A DNA stretch of 33,844 bases from an uncultured Chlorobiales bacterium. Its GTDB lineage: Bacteria; Bacteroidota; Chlorobiia; Chlorobiales; Chlorobiaceae. The position numbers were made by a program, and so were the translations under genes. Every line of letters starts with the position of its first letter. The stretch's first letter is position 1. This document shows positions 1-8,704 of this stretch, in pieces. The stretch spans positions 1 through 33,844 of the forward strand of contig CAIYTH010000047.1 of assembly GCA_903929135.1 (NCBI GenBank), written 5' to 3'. A model generated the notes under the pieces. It made no database searches. It was given only the letters and a program-made list of their open reading frames with translations, and was not told the DNA's origin.

Positions 1-139
1 GGCGGTATGGGCGGCCCTGCAGCTTGCCCTGCGCGAAGAGAACGAAGGCAAGAAGATCGTGGTGATCCTGCCGGATACCGGCGAGCGTTACCTGTCGACC
101 CTCCTCTACCAGTTCGAGAACGAAGCGGTCTCCATCTGA
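1..139 (+). CDS. cysK: cysteine synthase (O-acetylserine sulfhydrylase), C-terminal end only
   Basis: Only the last 45 codons are inside the window; the gene begins upstream. Reading from base 2 gives a tail containing [14 protein letters not shown], which is the conserved C-terminal segment of O-acetylserine sulfhydrylases, enzymes that make cysteine from O-acetylserine and sulfide with PLP. The same segment ([14 protein letters not shown]) occurs in the complete cysK at 11.6 kb, so this is a second paralog of the same family. It stops with TGA at 137-139 and is followed directly by a terminator hairpin. The active-site half is outside the window, so a related PLP enzyme such as cystathionine beta-synthase cannot be excluded. 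Its position upstream of the sulfate importer suggests a role in the same pathway. Confidence 0.8.
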   Translation, partial: AVWAALQLALREENEGKKIVVILPDTGERYLSTLLYQFENEAVSI

Positions 140-153
140 ACGATACCTGGACG

Positions 154-190
154 AGGCTGTCCCGGAAGCAATACCGAGGCAGCCTTCTCT
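154..190 (+). terminator. terminator of the partial cysK
   Basis: An 8-bp stem (AGGCTGTC with GGCAGCCT, one G-T pair) is extended by an inner CGG/CCG after one mismatch. It is followed by the pyrimidine tract TCTCTTTC. It lies 15 bp after the cysK stop codon, as expected for a factor-independent terminator. Confidence 0.65.
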
Positions 191-262
191 TTCGGGTTTT
201 CCTTACGCAAAGATCTCCTCGCTGCCACTCTGAAACCGGCGCTGCCGGGTTTGTTGAGAAGA

Positions 263-295
263 GTGGATACTTTTCTTCGCTTTGCTCAGGATGAC
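263..295 (-). repeat. half copy of the ILSEAKN dispersed repeat
   Basis: The stretch contains a diverged form of TTCGCTTCGCTCAGAATGAC, the arm seen twice near 25.2-25.5 kb. Read on the minus strand it encodes VILSKAKK, close to the VILSEAKN peptide that such repeats give when mistranslated. Only one arm of the inverted repeat is recognisable. Confidence 0.6.
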
Positions 296-524
296 AGGAA
301 AGAGAGAAATCGAATACGTCGGCAGCATTACTCTTCTGAGGCGACCACTTTCCCTTATACCCCCCCGGACAAATATCATGAACGGCAAAGGCCGGCACTC
401 CTGCGCGACAGCGAAAGGGTAACCCTTTTGCGGTAGACAAAATACCGGATACGCGGGATTTCACGGATGCCTGTTATTGATGAACTTGCAGATGTAAGGG
501 CATTCCGGCGAAGATCATCAAAAC

Positions 525-761
525 ATGGTACACATGGCACACGAACTGTCGCATACGTCACTCGGCAAGCATGTCGCTTCGGCTGCATCAGCGCCGGTCG
601 TCAAAACCGGGCGGTCGCCACTCCGGAGCACCAGTCGGAATGTGTTCTCCAGGCTGTTTGCGTTTCTTAGCCAGGCACCGGCAAAAAGAGGGGCTGCCAC
701 ACCTGAAGAGAGGATCGTCGCCGACATGGCAAAACAGCACTCTACCCTGTTCATCACCTGA
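525..761 (+). CDS. possible small protein of unknown function, 78 aa
   Basis: I do not recognise this protein. The frame begins with ATG at 525, with a second in-frame ATG at 534, and ends with TGA. Its codon use looks more like a coding sequence than the surrounding DNA, and the predicted product is a basic, soluble 78-residue chain with no clear signal peptide or membrane helix. No good ribosome binding site precedes either ATG, and overlapping frames are also open, as is common at this GC content. It sits alone between the cysK terminator and the leader of the sulfate-binding protein gene. It may equally be non-coding. Confidence 0.25.
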   Translation: MVHMAHELSHTSLGKHVASAASAPVVKTGRSPLRSTSRNVFSRLFAFLSQAPAKRGAATPEERIVADMAKQHSTLFIT

Positions 762-944
762 TAGGGCTAACACTCCAGTACCATATTTGAGGTATTTACA
801 TGGTATGGATGAAGGATTATTCCCTGAAGAACCTTTTTTTACCACCAGTCCACCTGACGATACGAACATGACAGACAAGAACGAACGTCAAGCGCGCTTT
901 TGCCAGGGAGCCATCTGTCGGGTCACCGACGAAACATAAACTGT

Positions 945-1020
945 CCGGCATATGCGTCCGAGGCTTCACAGAGTCTCGCATCCGCCGGTTCCTGTCCTGT
1001 CAGAGAGCCGGTTTTTCTTT
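945..1020 (+). promoter_or_regulatory. candidate attenuator in the leader of the sulfate importer operon
   Basis: Two hairpins share bases and cannot form together. The first pairs CCGGC and ATGCG (945-956) with CGCAT and GCCGG (977-988). The second uses CCGG at 985-988 as its left arm, pairs TC and CTG with CAG and GA inside, closes with CCGG just before 1011, and is followed by TTTTTCTTTT, as in a factor-independent terminator. The start codon of the binding protein is about 40 bp downstream. Overlapping anti-terminator and terminator hairpins are typical of attenuators and riboswitch expression platforms. The sensing part, if any, was not recognised. Confidence 0.45.
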
Positions 1021-1056
1021 TACGAAAACTTTTTGTCAACTGAAATCAATCTCACC

Positions 1057-2079
1057 ATGAAACATTTTGAAATAAAAGCATCCCGCCTGACTGCAGGCAT
1101 CGTCCTCTTCTCGAGCCTGCTCGGCACTGCCGCCCACGCAGCGGCGCCGGCAAACATCACCCTGCTGAACGTCTCGTATGATCCGACCAGGGAGCTCTAC
1201 CAGAGTGAAAACGCCTCATTCGCCAGCTACTGGAAACAGAAAACCGGCCAGACCGTCACGATCAACCAGTCACACGGCGGCTCAGGCAAGCAGGCGCGTG
1301 CCGTCATCGACGGTCTTGAAGCCGACGTCGTCACCCTGGCGCTCGCCTACGACATCGATGCCATCGCCGACACCAAGCTCCTCTCGACCAACTGGCAGCA
1401 GAAGCTTCCGCAGAACAGCACTCCCTACACCTCCACCATCGTCTTCGTCGTTCGCAAAGGCAATCCTAAAGGGATCAAGAACTGGGACGACCTGGTGAAG
1501 CCGGGCATCTCGGTCATCACGCCGAACCCGAAGACCTCGGGAGGGGCACGCTGGAACTACCTGGCCGCATGGGGATACAAGCAGAAGCAGACCAAGTCGG
1601 CGGAGCAGGCCAAGGCCTTCGTCAAGGCGCTCTACAAGAACGTGCCCGTGCTTGACACCGGCGCCCGCGGATCGACCCTCACCTTCAGCCAGCGCGGCCT
1701 CGGCGACGTGCTGATCGCCTGGGAGAACGAAGCGCACCTGATCCTGAAGGAGTTCGGTTCGGACAAGTTCGAGATCGTGGCTCCTCCGGTCAGCATCCTG
1801 GCTGAACCCCCCGTCGCGGTGGTCGACAAGAATGTCGAAAAACACGGCACCAGGAAAGTGGCCGAAGCGTACCTGAACTTCCTGTACACGCCGCAGGCGC
1901 AGGAGATCATCGCCCAGAATTCCTACAGGCCCAGAAGCGCTGCCGCATACAAGAAATATGCCTCGCAGTTCCCTGACATCAAGCTCTTCACGGTGAAGGA
2001 GCTTTTCGGAACCTGGCGCCAAGCGCAGAAGGCGCACTTCAACGACGGCGGCACCTTCGACCAGATCTATACGCCCTGA
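1057..2079 (+). CDS. sbp: periplasmic sulfate-binding protein of the sulfate/thiosulfate importer
   Basis: This 340-residue protein captures sulfate (perhaps thiosulfate) in the periplasm and delivers it to the CysTWA transporter. ATG at 1057 is chosen because it is followed at once by a typical signal peptide: charged start [10 protein letters not shown], hydrophobic core to residue 23, and an AHA/A cleavage site near residue 28. A longer frame upstream would run through the leader hairpins. The mature protein begins with the family motif [12 protein letters not shown] and contains the ligand-binding stretch [13 protein letters not shown]. Length fits the family (about 330-350). It is the first gene of a four-gene plus-strand operon. 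Sbp and CysP are close relatives, so the exact oxyanion preference cannot be read here. Confidence 0.93.
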   Translation: MKHFEIKASRLTAGIVLFSSLLGTAAHAAAPANITLLNVSYDPTRELYQSENASFASYWKQKTGQTVTINQSHGGSGKQARAVIDGLEADVVTLALAYDIDAIADTKLLSTNWQQKLPQNSTPYTSTIVFVVRKGNPKGIKNWDDLVKPGISVITPNPKTSGGARWNYLAAWGYKQKQTKSAEQAKAFVKALYKNVPVLDTGARGSTLTFSQRGLGDVLIAWENEAHLILKEFGSDKFEIVAPPVSILAEPPVAVVDKNVEKHGTRKVAEAYLNFLYTPQAQEIIAQNSYRPRSAAAYKKYASQFPDIKLFTVKELFGTWRQAQKAHFNDGGTFDQIYTP

Positions 2080-2100
2080 CCGCTTTTCAATCACACTGAA

Positions 2101-2161
2101 CCGCAGAAAATCCTCAGGACCGGAAAACGGGGCAAGCCTCCTCCCCCCGTTTTCCCTGCGG
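2101..2161 (+). promoter_or_regulatory. large intercistronic hairpin between binding protein and permease genes
   Basis: An 11-bp perfect stem (GGAAAACGGGG at 2122-2132 with CCCCGTTTTCC at 2145-2155) sits inside an outer 6-bp stem (CCGCAG at 2101-2106 with CTGCGG at 2156-2161). No T run follows. Such hairpins after a binding-protein gene often stabilise its mRNA or partly stop transcription, giving more binding protein than membrane subunits. Confidence 0.7.
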
Positions 2162-2180
2162 TCTCCATGTACAACTTCAG

Positions 2181-3014
2181 ATGCCGCCTTTCAGCCGTAA
2201 AAAACGACATATCCTGCCCGGATTCGGGCTCTCGATGGGTTACACGGTATTCTACCTGTCAGCCATCGTCATCGTCCCGCTGAGCACCCTCGTGTTCGGC
2301 GCGTTCAGGATGGACCCGCAGGCATTCATCAGTACGGTCACCTCGCCGAGGGTGCTCGCATCCTACCGGCTGAGCCTTTCGACCGCGCTGGTTGCAGCGA
2401 TCTTCAACGCAGTCGCCGGATTCCTCACCGCCTGGACCCTCGTCCGCTACCGGTTTCCGGGAAGGAAGGTGCTCGATGCGCTTGTCGACCTCCCGTTCGC
2501 CCTGCCGACAGCCGTGGCGGGCATCTGCTTCGCCACCCTCTACTCCCCGGTCGGGTGGATCGGTCAGATCCTTGCAAAAGCCGACATCCAGCTCATCAAC
2601 GCTCCATCCGGCATCGTCGTGGCCCTGATCTTCATCGGGTTCCCCTTCGTGGTCCGGACGGTCCAGCCGGTGCTGTCCGAACTCGAACCTGAGATGGAGG
2701 AGTCCGCCCAGAGCCTGGGCGCAAACCGCTGGCAGACGTTCCGCAAAATCCTGCTCCCCCACCTCTTTCCCGCGCTGCTGACGGGAGTGACCCTCGCCTT
2801 TGCACGCGCTATCGGGGAGTACGGTTCAGTCATCTTCATCGCCGGAAACCTGCCGTTCAAGACCGAAATCGCTCCGCTGATGATCATGACCAAACTCGAC
2901 CAGTTCGATTACGACGGCGCCTCGGCTGTGGCTTTCGTGCTGCTCCTGATCTCCTTCACGATGCTGCTCGTCCTCAACGGCATCCAGCGCTGGCAGCAGA
3001 AAGCCTACCAGTAA
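2181..3014 (+). CDS. cysT: sulfate ABC transporter permease CysT (CysU)
   Basis: This 277-residue inner-membrane protein forms half of the sulfate channel with CysW. Several hydrophobic helices are evident, for example around residues 20-42, 65-88, 100-125, 140-160 and 245-265. The ABC-permease coupling loop is the EAA-like segment EESAQSLGANRWQTF followed by RKILLP, which contacts the ATPase CysA. ATG at 2181 has no clear Shine-Dalgarno sequence; an ATG 14 bp upstream is out of frame. The gene lies just after the intercistronic hairpin and 16 bp before cysW. Length and motifs fit CysT; the order CysT then CysW is the usual one. Confidence 0.93.
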   Translation: MPPFSRKKRHILPGFGLSMGYTVFYLSAIVIVPLSTLVFGAFRMDPQAFISTVTSPRVLASYRLSLSTALVAAIFNAVAGFLTAWTLVRYRFPGRKVLDALVDLPFALPTAVAGICFATLYSPVGWIGQILAKADIQLINAPSGIVVALIFIGFPFVVRTVQPVLSELEPEMEESAQSLGANRWQTFRKILLPHLFPALLTGVTLAFARAIGEYGSVIFIAGNLPFKTEIAPLMIMTKLDQFDYDGASAVAFVLLLISFTMLLVLNGIQRWQQKAYQ

Positions 3015-3030
3015 ACCATCTTCAGCAACC

Positions 3031-3885
3031 ATGCAGACGAACCATACCCAGGAAGCACTCATCATCACGAATCCGAACAGGAACGATCATCCTGCGGTGC
3101 AGCTCATCCTCATCCTGCTGACCTTCCTGTTCTTTGCCGGATTCATCTTCCTGCCGCTCGGGCTCGTGTTCGCCCAGGCATTCCAGAAAGGGACCGCACT
3201 CTACCTCGAAGCGATCCGTGATCCCATCGCCATCTCGGCGGTCAAGCTCACCCTGCTGACCGCGGCCATCGTGGTGCCGTTGAACGCCGTGTTCGGTGTC
3301 ACGGCCGCATGGGCAATAACCAAGTTCTCCTTCAGGGGCAAAACCCTGCTCATCAGCCTGCTCGACCTGCCGTTCGCCGTTTCTCCGGTCATCGCGGGAC
3401 TGATCTTCGTTCTCCTTGCCGGAAGCCGGACGTCACTGGGCTCATGGCTCGGGGATCACGGCATCAAGATCATCTTCTCCACACCGGGCATCGTCATCGC
3501 CACCCTTTTCGTCACGTTCCCGTTCATCGCAAGGGAGCTGATCCCTCTCATGGAGTCGCAGGGACGGGAGGAGGAGGAGGCTGCCATAACCCTCGGGGCG
3601 AAAGGATGGCAGACGTTCCGGATCATCACCCTGCCGAACATACGCTGGGGCCTGATGTACGGCATGATCCTCTGCACGGCACGTTCCATCGGGGAATTCG
3701 GCGCCGTCTCCGTCGTGTCGGGACACATCCGCGGCATGACCAACACCATCCCGCTGCACGTGGAAATCCTCTACAGCGAATACAACTACACCGCCTCTTT
3801 CGCCGTCGCGTCGATCCTGGTTTTCCTGGCCCTCGCGACCATCGCCGTGAAGGCCCTGGTGGAAAAAAGAGTCCATAACCAATAA
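3031..3885 (+). CDS. cysW: sulfate ABC transporter permease CysW
   Basis: A 284-residue inner-membrane subunit that pairs with CysT to form the sulfate translocation path. A soluble N-terminal stretch of about 20 residues is followed by hydrophobic helices (about 23-50, 70-92, 105-128, 148-170, 255-278). The coupling loop EEEEAAITLGAKGWQTF and the following RIITLPN match the EAA motif of CysW-type permeases, and ARSIGEFGAVSVVSG is a family block. The gene starts 16 bp after cysT and ends 20 bp before cysA, so it is cotranscribed with them. Confidence 0.93.
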   Translation: MQTNHTQEALIITNPNRNDHPAVQLILILLTFLFFAGFIFLPLGLVFAQAFQKGTALYLEAIRDPIAISAVKLTLLTAAIVVPLNAVFGVTAAWAITKFSFRGKTLLISLLDLPFAVSPVIAGLIFVLLAGSRTSLGSWLGDHGIKIIFSTPGIVIATLFVTFPFIARELIPLMESQGREEEEAAITLGAKGWQTFRIITLPNIRWGLMYGMILCTARSIGEFGAVSVVSGHIRGMTNTIPLHVEILYSEYNYTASFAVASILVFLALATIAVKALVEKRVHNQ

Positions 3886-3905
3886 CTATCCTACCCTGAG
3901 CGTCC

Positions 3906-4979
3906 ATGAGCATCGAGATCAAGAATATCACCAAGCGATTCCCGGGATACACGGCCCTCGACGATATCAGCCTGAGCGTCGGTACGGGAGAACTCATCGC
4001 ACTCCTCGGCCCTTCGGGATGCGGCAAGACGACGCTGCTGCGGATCATCGCGGGTCTGGAAACCGCCGATGCAGGAAGCATCATCCTCGAAGAGAAGGAT
4101 ACGACGAACCTGCCGGCGAGAGAAAAGAACGTGGGTTTCGTGTTCCAGCACTACGCCCTGTTCAGGAGGCTGACCGTGTTCGACAACGTGGCTTTCGGCC
4201 TCAACGTGCAGCCCTCTTCCGTCCGCCCCTCGAAAAGCGAGATCCGCGACCGGGTCGAGCACCTACTCAAGCTGGTACAGATGGACTGGGCGATCAAGCG
4301 CTATCCCTCACAGCTCTCCGGCGGTCAGCGCCAGCGTGTCGCCCTCGCCAGGGCGCTTGCCGTGAACCCGAAGGTGCTGCTGCTCGACGAACCATTCTCG
4401 GCGCTCGACGCCAAGGTGCGCCAGGAGCTTCGGCGCTGGCTCCGGAAACTGCACGACGACATCCATGTCACAAGCATTTTCGTGACACACGACCAGGAGG
4501 AGGCCCTCGAGCTCGCGGACAGGATCGTGGTGATCAACAAGGGAAAAATCGAGCAGCAGGGCTCTCCGCAGGAGGTCTACGACCATCCGGCCAACGCGTT
4601 CGTCTATAATTTCCTGGGGAATGTGAACGTGTTCCACGGACGGGTGCATGACGGCAAGGTGCTGGTCGGGGATCATCTGATCGAAGGCAAGCACGAACTC
4701 GACCTGAATGAGGCCAAAAACGGACAGGCCTTCATCCGCCCCCACGAAATCGGCATCAGCAGAATCCGAAGCGGCGAGAATGACCTTGTCGGCATCATCA
4801 GGGATATCAGGCTCATGGGTGGACAGATCGGCCTGGAGGTCGAAACATCGGGTTTCGACAAGCTCATCGAAGCTGAAATCCCGAGGGAGACCTGGCAGAA
4901 CCTCCAGCTCGTGAAAGGCGACGAGGTGTTCATCACGCTGGACAGGGTGAGAGTGTTCTCGGGTGAGTACGACATCTGA
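3906..4979 (+). CDS. cysA: sulfate ABC transporter ATPase CysA
   Basis: This 357-residue cytoplasmic ATPase powers sulfate import through CysT/CysW. The nucleotide-binding domain fills roughly residues 1-235 and shows Walker A (GPSGCGKTT, near 36-44), the Q-loop (VFQHYALF), the signature LSGGQRQR, Walker B (VLLLDEP) with the D-loop SALD, and the switch histidine in VTHDQ. The C-terminal 120 residues form the TOBE-like regulatory domain, with the family block AFIRPHEI. Length is standard for CysA. It is the last gene of the importer operon and is followed by a strong terminator shared with the convergent cysN operon. Confidence 0.95.
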   Translation: MSIEIKNITKRFPGYTALDDISLSVGTGELIALLGPSGCGKTTLLRIIAGLETADAGSIILEEKDTTNLPAREKNVGFVFQHYALFRRLTVFDNVAFGLNVQPSSVRPSKSEIRDRVEHLLKLVQMDWAIKRYPSQLSGGQRQRVALARALAVNPKVLLLDEPFSALDAKVRQELRRWLRKLHDDIHVTSIFVTHDQEEALELADRIVVINKGKIEQQGSPQEVYDHPANAFVYNFLGNVNVFHGRVHDGKVLVGDHLIEGKHELDLNEAKNGQAFIRPHEIGISRIRSGENDLVGIIRDIRLMGGQIGLEVETSGFDKLIEAEIPRETWQNLQLVKGDEVFITLDRVRVFSGEYDI

Positions 4980-5010
4980 TCCCACAGGCTCAACAGCAGC
5001 CAGAAGGAGA

Positions 5011-5060
5011 AAACGGAAAAGGCCGGCGACATAGGGGATGTTCGCCGGCCTTTTCCGTTT
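5011..5060. terminator. bidirectional terminator between cysA and cysN
   Basis: A perfect 19-bp stem (5011-5029 with 5042-5060) has a 12-nt loop. The arms start with AAACGGAAAAGG and end with CCTTTTCCGTTT, so a T-rich tract follows the GC core on both strands. It separates two convergent operons. Confidence 0.9.
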
Positions 5061-5077
5061 CTTCAGTGCCTGGAAAG

Positions 5078-6910
5078 TCAGATCTGGTAGTCGTGGATGA
5101 TCTCCTTCGAGATCAGCAGGTGTGCGATCAGGTCGACGGCTTCCGGGAAATCGTCCACGGAATCGAGCTGCAGGTCGGGATTCGTGCGGAAGAAATCGTT
5201 TTTGCCGATGTTCACGACCAGAATCTCGTTCGGCTCGTTCAGGCGCTTGAGGGTCTCGATGTCGTAATCGTCGGCGTCGTCGACGGCCGTGATGAAGATC
5301 TGCCCGGCATCGGTCATGATCCTTGCCAGCTCGCCGATCCTGCGAAGCTTCTCCTCCGCATGGTTCCCGTGCTTGGTGAGGTCCGCCTCGAGGCCGTGTT
5401 CGATGGCCGCCATGCCGAGGTAGTAGGTACTGCACCTGTTCCTGAAGAGCATGCTTTCGAGCTCCCTGCCGAGGGCCCGCTTTCCGGTCCAGGGCCTGCC
5501 GGTGATCACGATGAACTTCGCCCGGTGCCGGTTGACCCTTTCACGGTCCGAAGTCAGCACGTTGCCGGTCTCCCAGTGGCTCTCCCGCTCCCTGATATGT
5601 CGCTCCAGGAGGGTTTCTCCACCGGAGAGGTTCTCGAGCACGATACCGCCGCCGGCGATCTCGTAGTTGTCGACGATGACGAAACGGCCGGTTGCCTCGT
5701 TTTCGGCGGCCAGGTCGAACGCGATCGGCCTGGTGGTTTCAAGGATGCACTCGCCCACATCACGGTTGTCGAGCTGCTGTTTCGTCCGGCTGTAGCGAAG
5801 GTCAGAGGCGTCGAGGGTGCTGACGATCCCGGCGAGCTTCACCGTGGCATGAGCCGTTCCCAGCTTCAGCTTGTACTCCTTTTCAGGCGACATCGGCGTA
5901 CGGCCGACCCAGAAGATGTTTGCCCTGATGCGGGTTCCCACCTGCGGCTGAGGGTCTGTTGGCCTTACCATGAGCTCGCCGGGCCTGATGTAGATCTGGG
6001 TGGAGAGGGTGAATCCCGTCGCCTCGCCTGCGGACGCGGTGCTCCTGGCAGGGGTATTGAACGATTCGACCGACGCGATCACCGAACGCTTGCCCGACGG
6101 GAGGAAAAGAACCTCCTCGCCGACCGAGAGGCTGCCGGTTTCGATCGTCCCGGCCACGATCCTGCGATCGTCGCCGGACTGGGTGAACTTGTAGATGTCC
6201 TGGACCGGGAGCCGGAACGGCTTCTCCTGGAGCTGGCCTCCGCTCGAGAAGAGATCGAGCTGTTCGAGCACCGTCGGGCCCGTGTACCAGGGCATTTCTG
6301 CGGATACCGTGGTGATGTTCTCCCCTTCGCGGGCGCTGACCGGGATGAAGCTGACCGGCTCGACGTCGATCTGCCTGAGGTAGGCCGTATAGTCGGCCTT
6401 CAGCGCCTCGAAGTCCGCCTGGCGGTATCCGGCGAGGTCCATCTTGTTGACCAGTACGGTGACCTGCCTGACGCCGAGCATCGCAACCATGTGTCCGTGA
6501 CGTTTCGAGTTCTCGCGGATGCCTTCGTGGGCGTCGATCACCAGCAGTGCGGCCTCGGCCCTCGATGCTCCGGTGATCATGTTCTTCAGGAACTCGATAT
6601 GGCCGGGGGCGTCGATGATGATGTAGTCCCGGAACGCGGTCTTGAAGAAGCAGCGCGCCGTATCGATGGTGATGCCCTGGGCCTGCTCATCCTTGAGCGC
6701 GTCGAGCAGAAAGGCGTATTCGAAAGGCTTCGAATTCCTCCGGCACGACTCCCGGACCGATTCCAGCTTGCCGTCCGGCAGCGATCCGGTATCGGCGAGG
6801 AGCCTGCCGATGACCGTGCTCTTTCCATGGTCGACATGGCCGACGATCACGATGTTCATCTGCGGCTTCGAGTGTGTCGCGACAGCCCTTTCGATGGTTG
6901 GTGTGGTCAT
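5078..6910 (-). CDS. cysN: sulfate adenylyltransferase large subunit CysN with divergent CysC-like C-terminal domain
   Basis: This 610-residue protein is the GTPase subunit of ATP sulfurylase, which with CysD makes APS from ATP and sulfate. The EF-Tu-like domain shows GHVDHGKST (about 24-32), DAPGHIEF and NKMD; beta-barrel domains follow. From about residue 466 the chain resembles APS kinase (CysC), but its P-loop reads GRPWTGKR, with Arg in place of the usual Ser/Thr. The DGDxVR substrate motif is replaced by [10 protein letters not shown] recall similar altered tails in CysN proteins of other anaerobes, so this looks like a conserved variant and not recent decay. ATG at 6910 is chosen; in-frame ATGs upstream fall in or at the edge of a repeat element. 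The 180-bp gap to cysD holds that repeat. Confidence 0.92.
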   Translation of the reverse strand: MTTPTIERAVATHSKPQMNIVIVGHVDHGKSTVIGRLLADTGSLPDGKLESVRESCRRNSKPFEYAFLLDALKDEQAQGITIDTARCFFKTAFRDYIIIDAPGHIEFLKNMITGASRAEAALLVIDAHEGIRENSKRHGHMVAMLGVRQVTVLVNKMDLAGYRQADFEALKADYTAYLRQIDVEPVSFIPVSAREGENITTVSAEMPWYTGPTVLEQLDLFSSGGQLQEKPFRLPVQDIYKFTQSGDDRRIVAGTIETGSLSVGEEVLFLPSGKRSVIASVESFNTPARSTASAGEATGFTLSTQIYIRPGELMVRPTDPQPQVGTRIRANIFWVGRTPMSPEKEYKLKLGTAHATVKLAGIVSTLDASDLRYSRTKQQLDNRDVGECILETTRPIAFDLAAENEATGRFVIVDNYEIAGGGIVLENLSGGETLLERHIRERESHWETGNVLTSDRERVNRHRAKFIVITGRPWTGKRALGRELESMLFRNRCSTYYLGMAAIEHGLEADLTKHGNHAEEKLRRIGELARIMTDAGQIFITAVDDADDYDIETLKRLNEPNEILVVNIGKNDFFRTNPDLQLDSVDDFPEAVDLIAHLLISKEIIHDYQI

Positions 6911-6950
6911 GCGTTCAGTAACTTCTTGTCGATTGTTGTAACTCAGGTTC

Positions 6951-7094
6951 ATGAAATGGTCAGGCATCGTTCGTGAGCGGTTCGAGTGCAAGGCGGAAGG
7001 AGCGCAGAAACCGGAATGTACTTGAGTACATGAGGATTTCGAGCACCTCCCAACGCAGCAATCGGCGCGCGCAACAGATGTCTGACCATTTCAC
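6951..7094 (-). repeat. 144-bp hairpin repeat element, copy 1
   Basis: The element has an 18-nt terminal inverted repeat with two mismatches (6951-6968 with 7077-7094; arm ATGAAATGGTCAGGCATC). The centre holds a perfect palindrome ATGTACTTGAGTACAT, and the whole length folds back imperfectly. A second copy lies at 28137-28280 with a closely similar core of about 100 bp and exactly the same total length. The right end overlaps the cysD stop codon, so the element sits between cysD and cysN inside the operon. Confidence 0.85.
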
Positions 7095-7969
7095 ATGTAG
7101 CCATCCCGGCGCAGCGTCTCGAGCCCCCCGTCCTCCTTGTCCTGGGCCCGGCCCGAACGTTCGGCGATGCCCGACAGGCTTCCGTTTCGCAGCTCTTCGA
7201 TGATCTCGGCGATCGTCTGCGACGGGGATTCGATCGGGTTGGTGCAGGGCGCGCAGCCAAGCGAGCGGTAGCGGCTGCCGTCGCCCTGGTTCAGATAGAG
7301 GGAGACGATCGGGATGCCCTCCCGTTCGATATACTCCCAGATGTTCAGTTCGGTCCAGTCGAGGAGCGGATGGATGCGGACATGCGTACCGGGGGCGAAA
7401 TCGGTCTTGAACTGGTTCCAGAACTCCGGAGGCTGGTCGCCTACATCCCATGAGTTGCCGCTGTCGCGAGGAGAAAAGTAGCGCTCCTTCGATCGGCTGC
7501 CCTCTTCATCTGCCCGGACACCGACGATAACCCCCGTGTAGGGTTCGTTCCGTTCATCATGCTGGTAGCGCTTGAGCTCATGGTTCATGCGGTAGCGCGG
7601 CCACTCACCCGAAAGGGTCCGCTTCAGCGCCTCGCTCTTCAGGTAGCGGCAGCAGGTGATCCTGTCGGTGTTGCCGTCGGGAAAGGTCTGCCGGTTTTCG
7701 ACAGCTTCCCGGTTCTCGCCGTAGATCATGTTCAGGTTCCACTCGAGCGCGATCCGGTCCCGGTAGGCGATCATCTCGGGGATCTTGAAATGGGTGTCGA
7801 TATGCACCAGCGGAATCGGCACATGCCCGAAAAATGCCTTCCGTGCAAGCCAGAGCAGCACGGTACTGTCCTTGCCGATCGACCAGAGCATGCAGAGGCT
7901 CTTGAATTCGCGGTAGGCTTCCCTTAGAATGTAGACGCTCTGCGCCTCAAGCTGGTCAAGATGATCCAT
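7091..7969 (-). CDS. cysD: sulfate adenylyltransferase small subunit CysD
   Basis: CysD is the catalytic subunit of the heterodimeric ATP sulfurylase and transfers AMP from ATP to sulfate; CysN drives the reaction with GTP. The 292-residue protein has the PP-loop motif [17 protein letters not shown] near residues 30-46 and family blocks such as [27 protein letters not shown] and [12 protein letters not shown]. Length is near the usual 300. The start at 7969 has a good ribosome binding site (AGGGA, 4-5 bp spacing) and lies 18 bp after the cysH stop. The stop codon coincides with the end of a hairpin repeat. Confidence 0.96.
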   Translation of the reverse strand: MDHLDQLEAQSVYILREAYREFKSLCMLWSIGKDSTVLLWLARKAFFGHVPIPLVHIDTHFKIPEMIAYRDRIALEWNLNMIYGENREAVENRQTFPDGNTDRITCCRYLKSEALKRTLSGEWPRYRMNHELKRYQHDERNEPYTGVIVGVRADEEGSRSKERYFSPRDSGNSWDVGDQPPEFWNQFKTDFAPGTHVRIHPLLDWTELNIWEYIEREGIPIVSLYLNQGDGSRYRSLGCAPCTNPIESPSQTIAEIIEELRNGSLSGIAERSGRAQDKEDGGLETLRRDGYM

Positions 7970-7987
7970 GTAATCCCTGTTCCGTAG

Positions 7988-8704
7988 TTACTGTTCCTGG
8001 TGTCGATGGAGACCGCATTCTCGGTGTTCGGCCTGTTCCCACCACCAGCGTCCTGCACGCACATCCTCGCCTGGTTCGACGGCCCTGGTGCAGGGAGCGC
8101 AGCCGATGCTGGGATAGCTGCGGTCATGGAGGCGGTTGTAGGGAACGCCGTGCGCCCTGACGTACTCCCAGACCTCGGCTTCACTCGCGTCGACGAGCGG
8201 ACTGATCTTGAAAAGCCCGAAACTCTCATCCCATTCGACGACGCCGATCCCCACGCGGGTGACCGACTGCTCCCGCCGAAGCCCGCATATCCATGCATCC
8301 AGCTTCGAAAGCTTGCGCTTCAGCGGCTCGATCTTCCTGACACGGCAGCACTCCTTGCGCTTGTCGATGCTTTCGTAAAACAGGTTCGGCCCATGCTGCG
8401 ACACCATCCTCTCGACCGACGAGGCCTCCGGAAACAGCACCTCGATCCGCACCCCGTATCGACGCCTCGTCTCGTCCAGCAGGTCGTAGGTCTCCTGCGG
8501 CAGGCGGCCGGTATCGAGGGTGAACAGCGGCAGATCGAGCCCTTGCCGATGCAGCAGATCGGTGATGAGCTGGTCCTCCACCCCGAGACTGGTCGAAAAG
8601 GCGATGCCTTCGATGCCGAAGGTCTCCGCGGCAAGGCGGAGCACCTCTTCCGGTGATATGCCGCTCCACTGGCGGTTCAGTTCCTCTGCCCGTTCCCTGC
8701 TCAT
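7988..8704 (-). CDS. cysH: adenylylsulfate (APS) reductase, iron-sulfur type
   Basis: A 238-residue assimilatory reductase that converts APS to sulfite and AMP with thiol electrons. The PAPS-reductase fold is shown by STSLGVEDQ (about 37-45) and FTLDTGRLPQET. Two cysteine pairs, CC at 119-120 and CAPC at 202-205, are the ligands of the [4Fe-4S] cluster found in enzymes that use APS, and not in PAPS-specific CysH of E. coli. The catalytic cysteine is C230 in ECGLH near the C terminus. The start overlaps the TusA-like gene stop (ATGA), and cysD follows after 18 bp. Use of APS removes the need for an APS kinase, which fits the altered kinase domain on CysN. Confidence 0.94.
   Translation of the reverse strand: MSRERAEELNRQWSGISPEEVLRLAAETFGIEGIAFSTSLGVEDQLITDLLHRQGLDLPLFTLDTGRLPQETYDLLDETRRRYGVRIEVLFPEASSVERMVSQHGPNLFYESIDKRKECCRVRKIEPLKRKLSKLDAWICGLRREQSVTRVGIGVVEWDESFGLFKISPLVDASEAEVWEYVRAHGVPYNRLHDRSYPSIGCAPCTRAVEPGEDVRAGRWWWEQAEHRECGLHRHQEQ

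Larger units (their letters stand above)
191..944. other. mostly non-coding spacer between cysK and the sulfate importer
   Basis: Apart from the half repeat at 263-295 and the doubtful small ORF at 525-761, no gene is evident. Near the right end are an inverted repeat (CCAGTACCAT at 775-784 with ATGGTATGG at 800-808), a weak AAGG/CCTT hairpin followed by a T run at 812-840, and a perfect 5-bp hairpin (GTCGG, loop GTCA, CCGAC) at 917-930. These probably belong to the promoter and leader of the importer operon. No known riboswitch consensus was recognised. Confidence 0.5.

Noticed and set aside
5066-6976. Plus-strand open frame of 636 codons antisense to cysN
   Set aside because: It mirrors cysN almost exactly, has no recognisable domain and arises from the GC-rich codon pattern of the true gene on the other strand.
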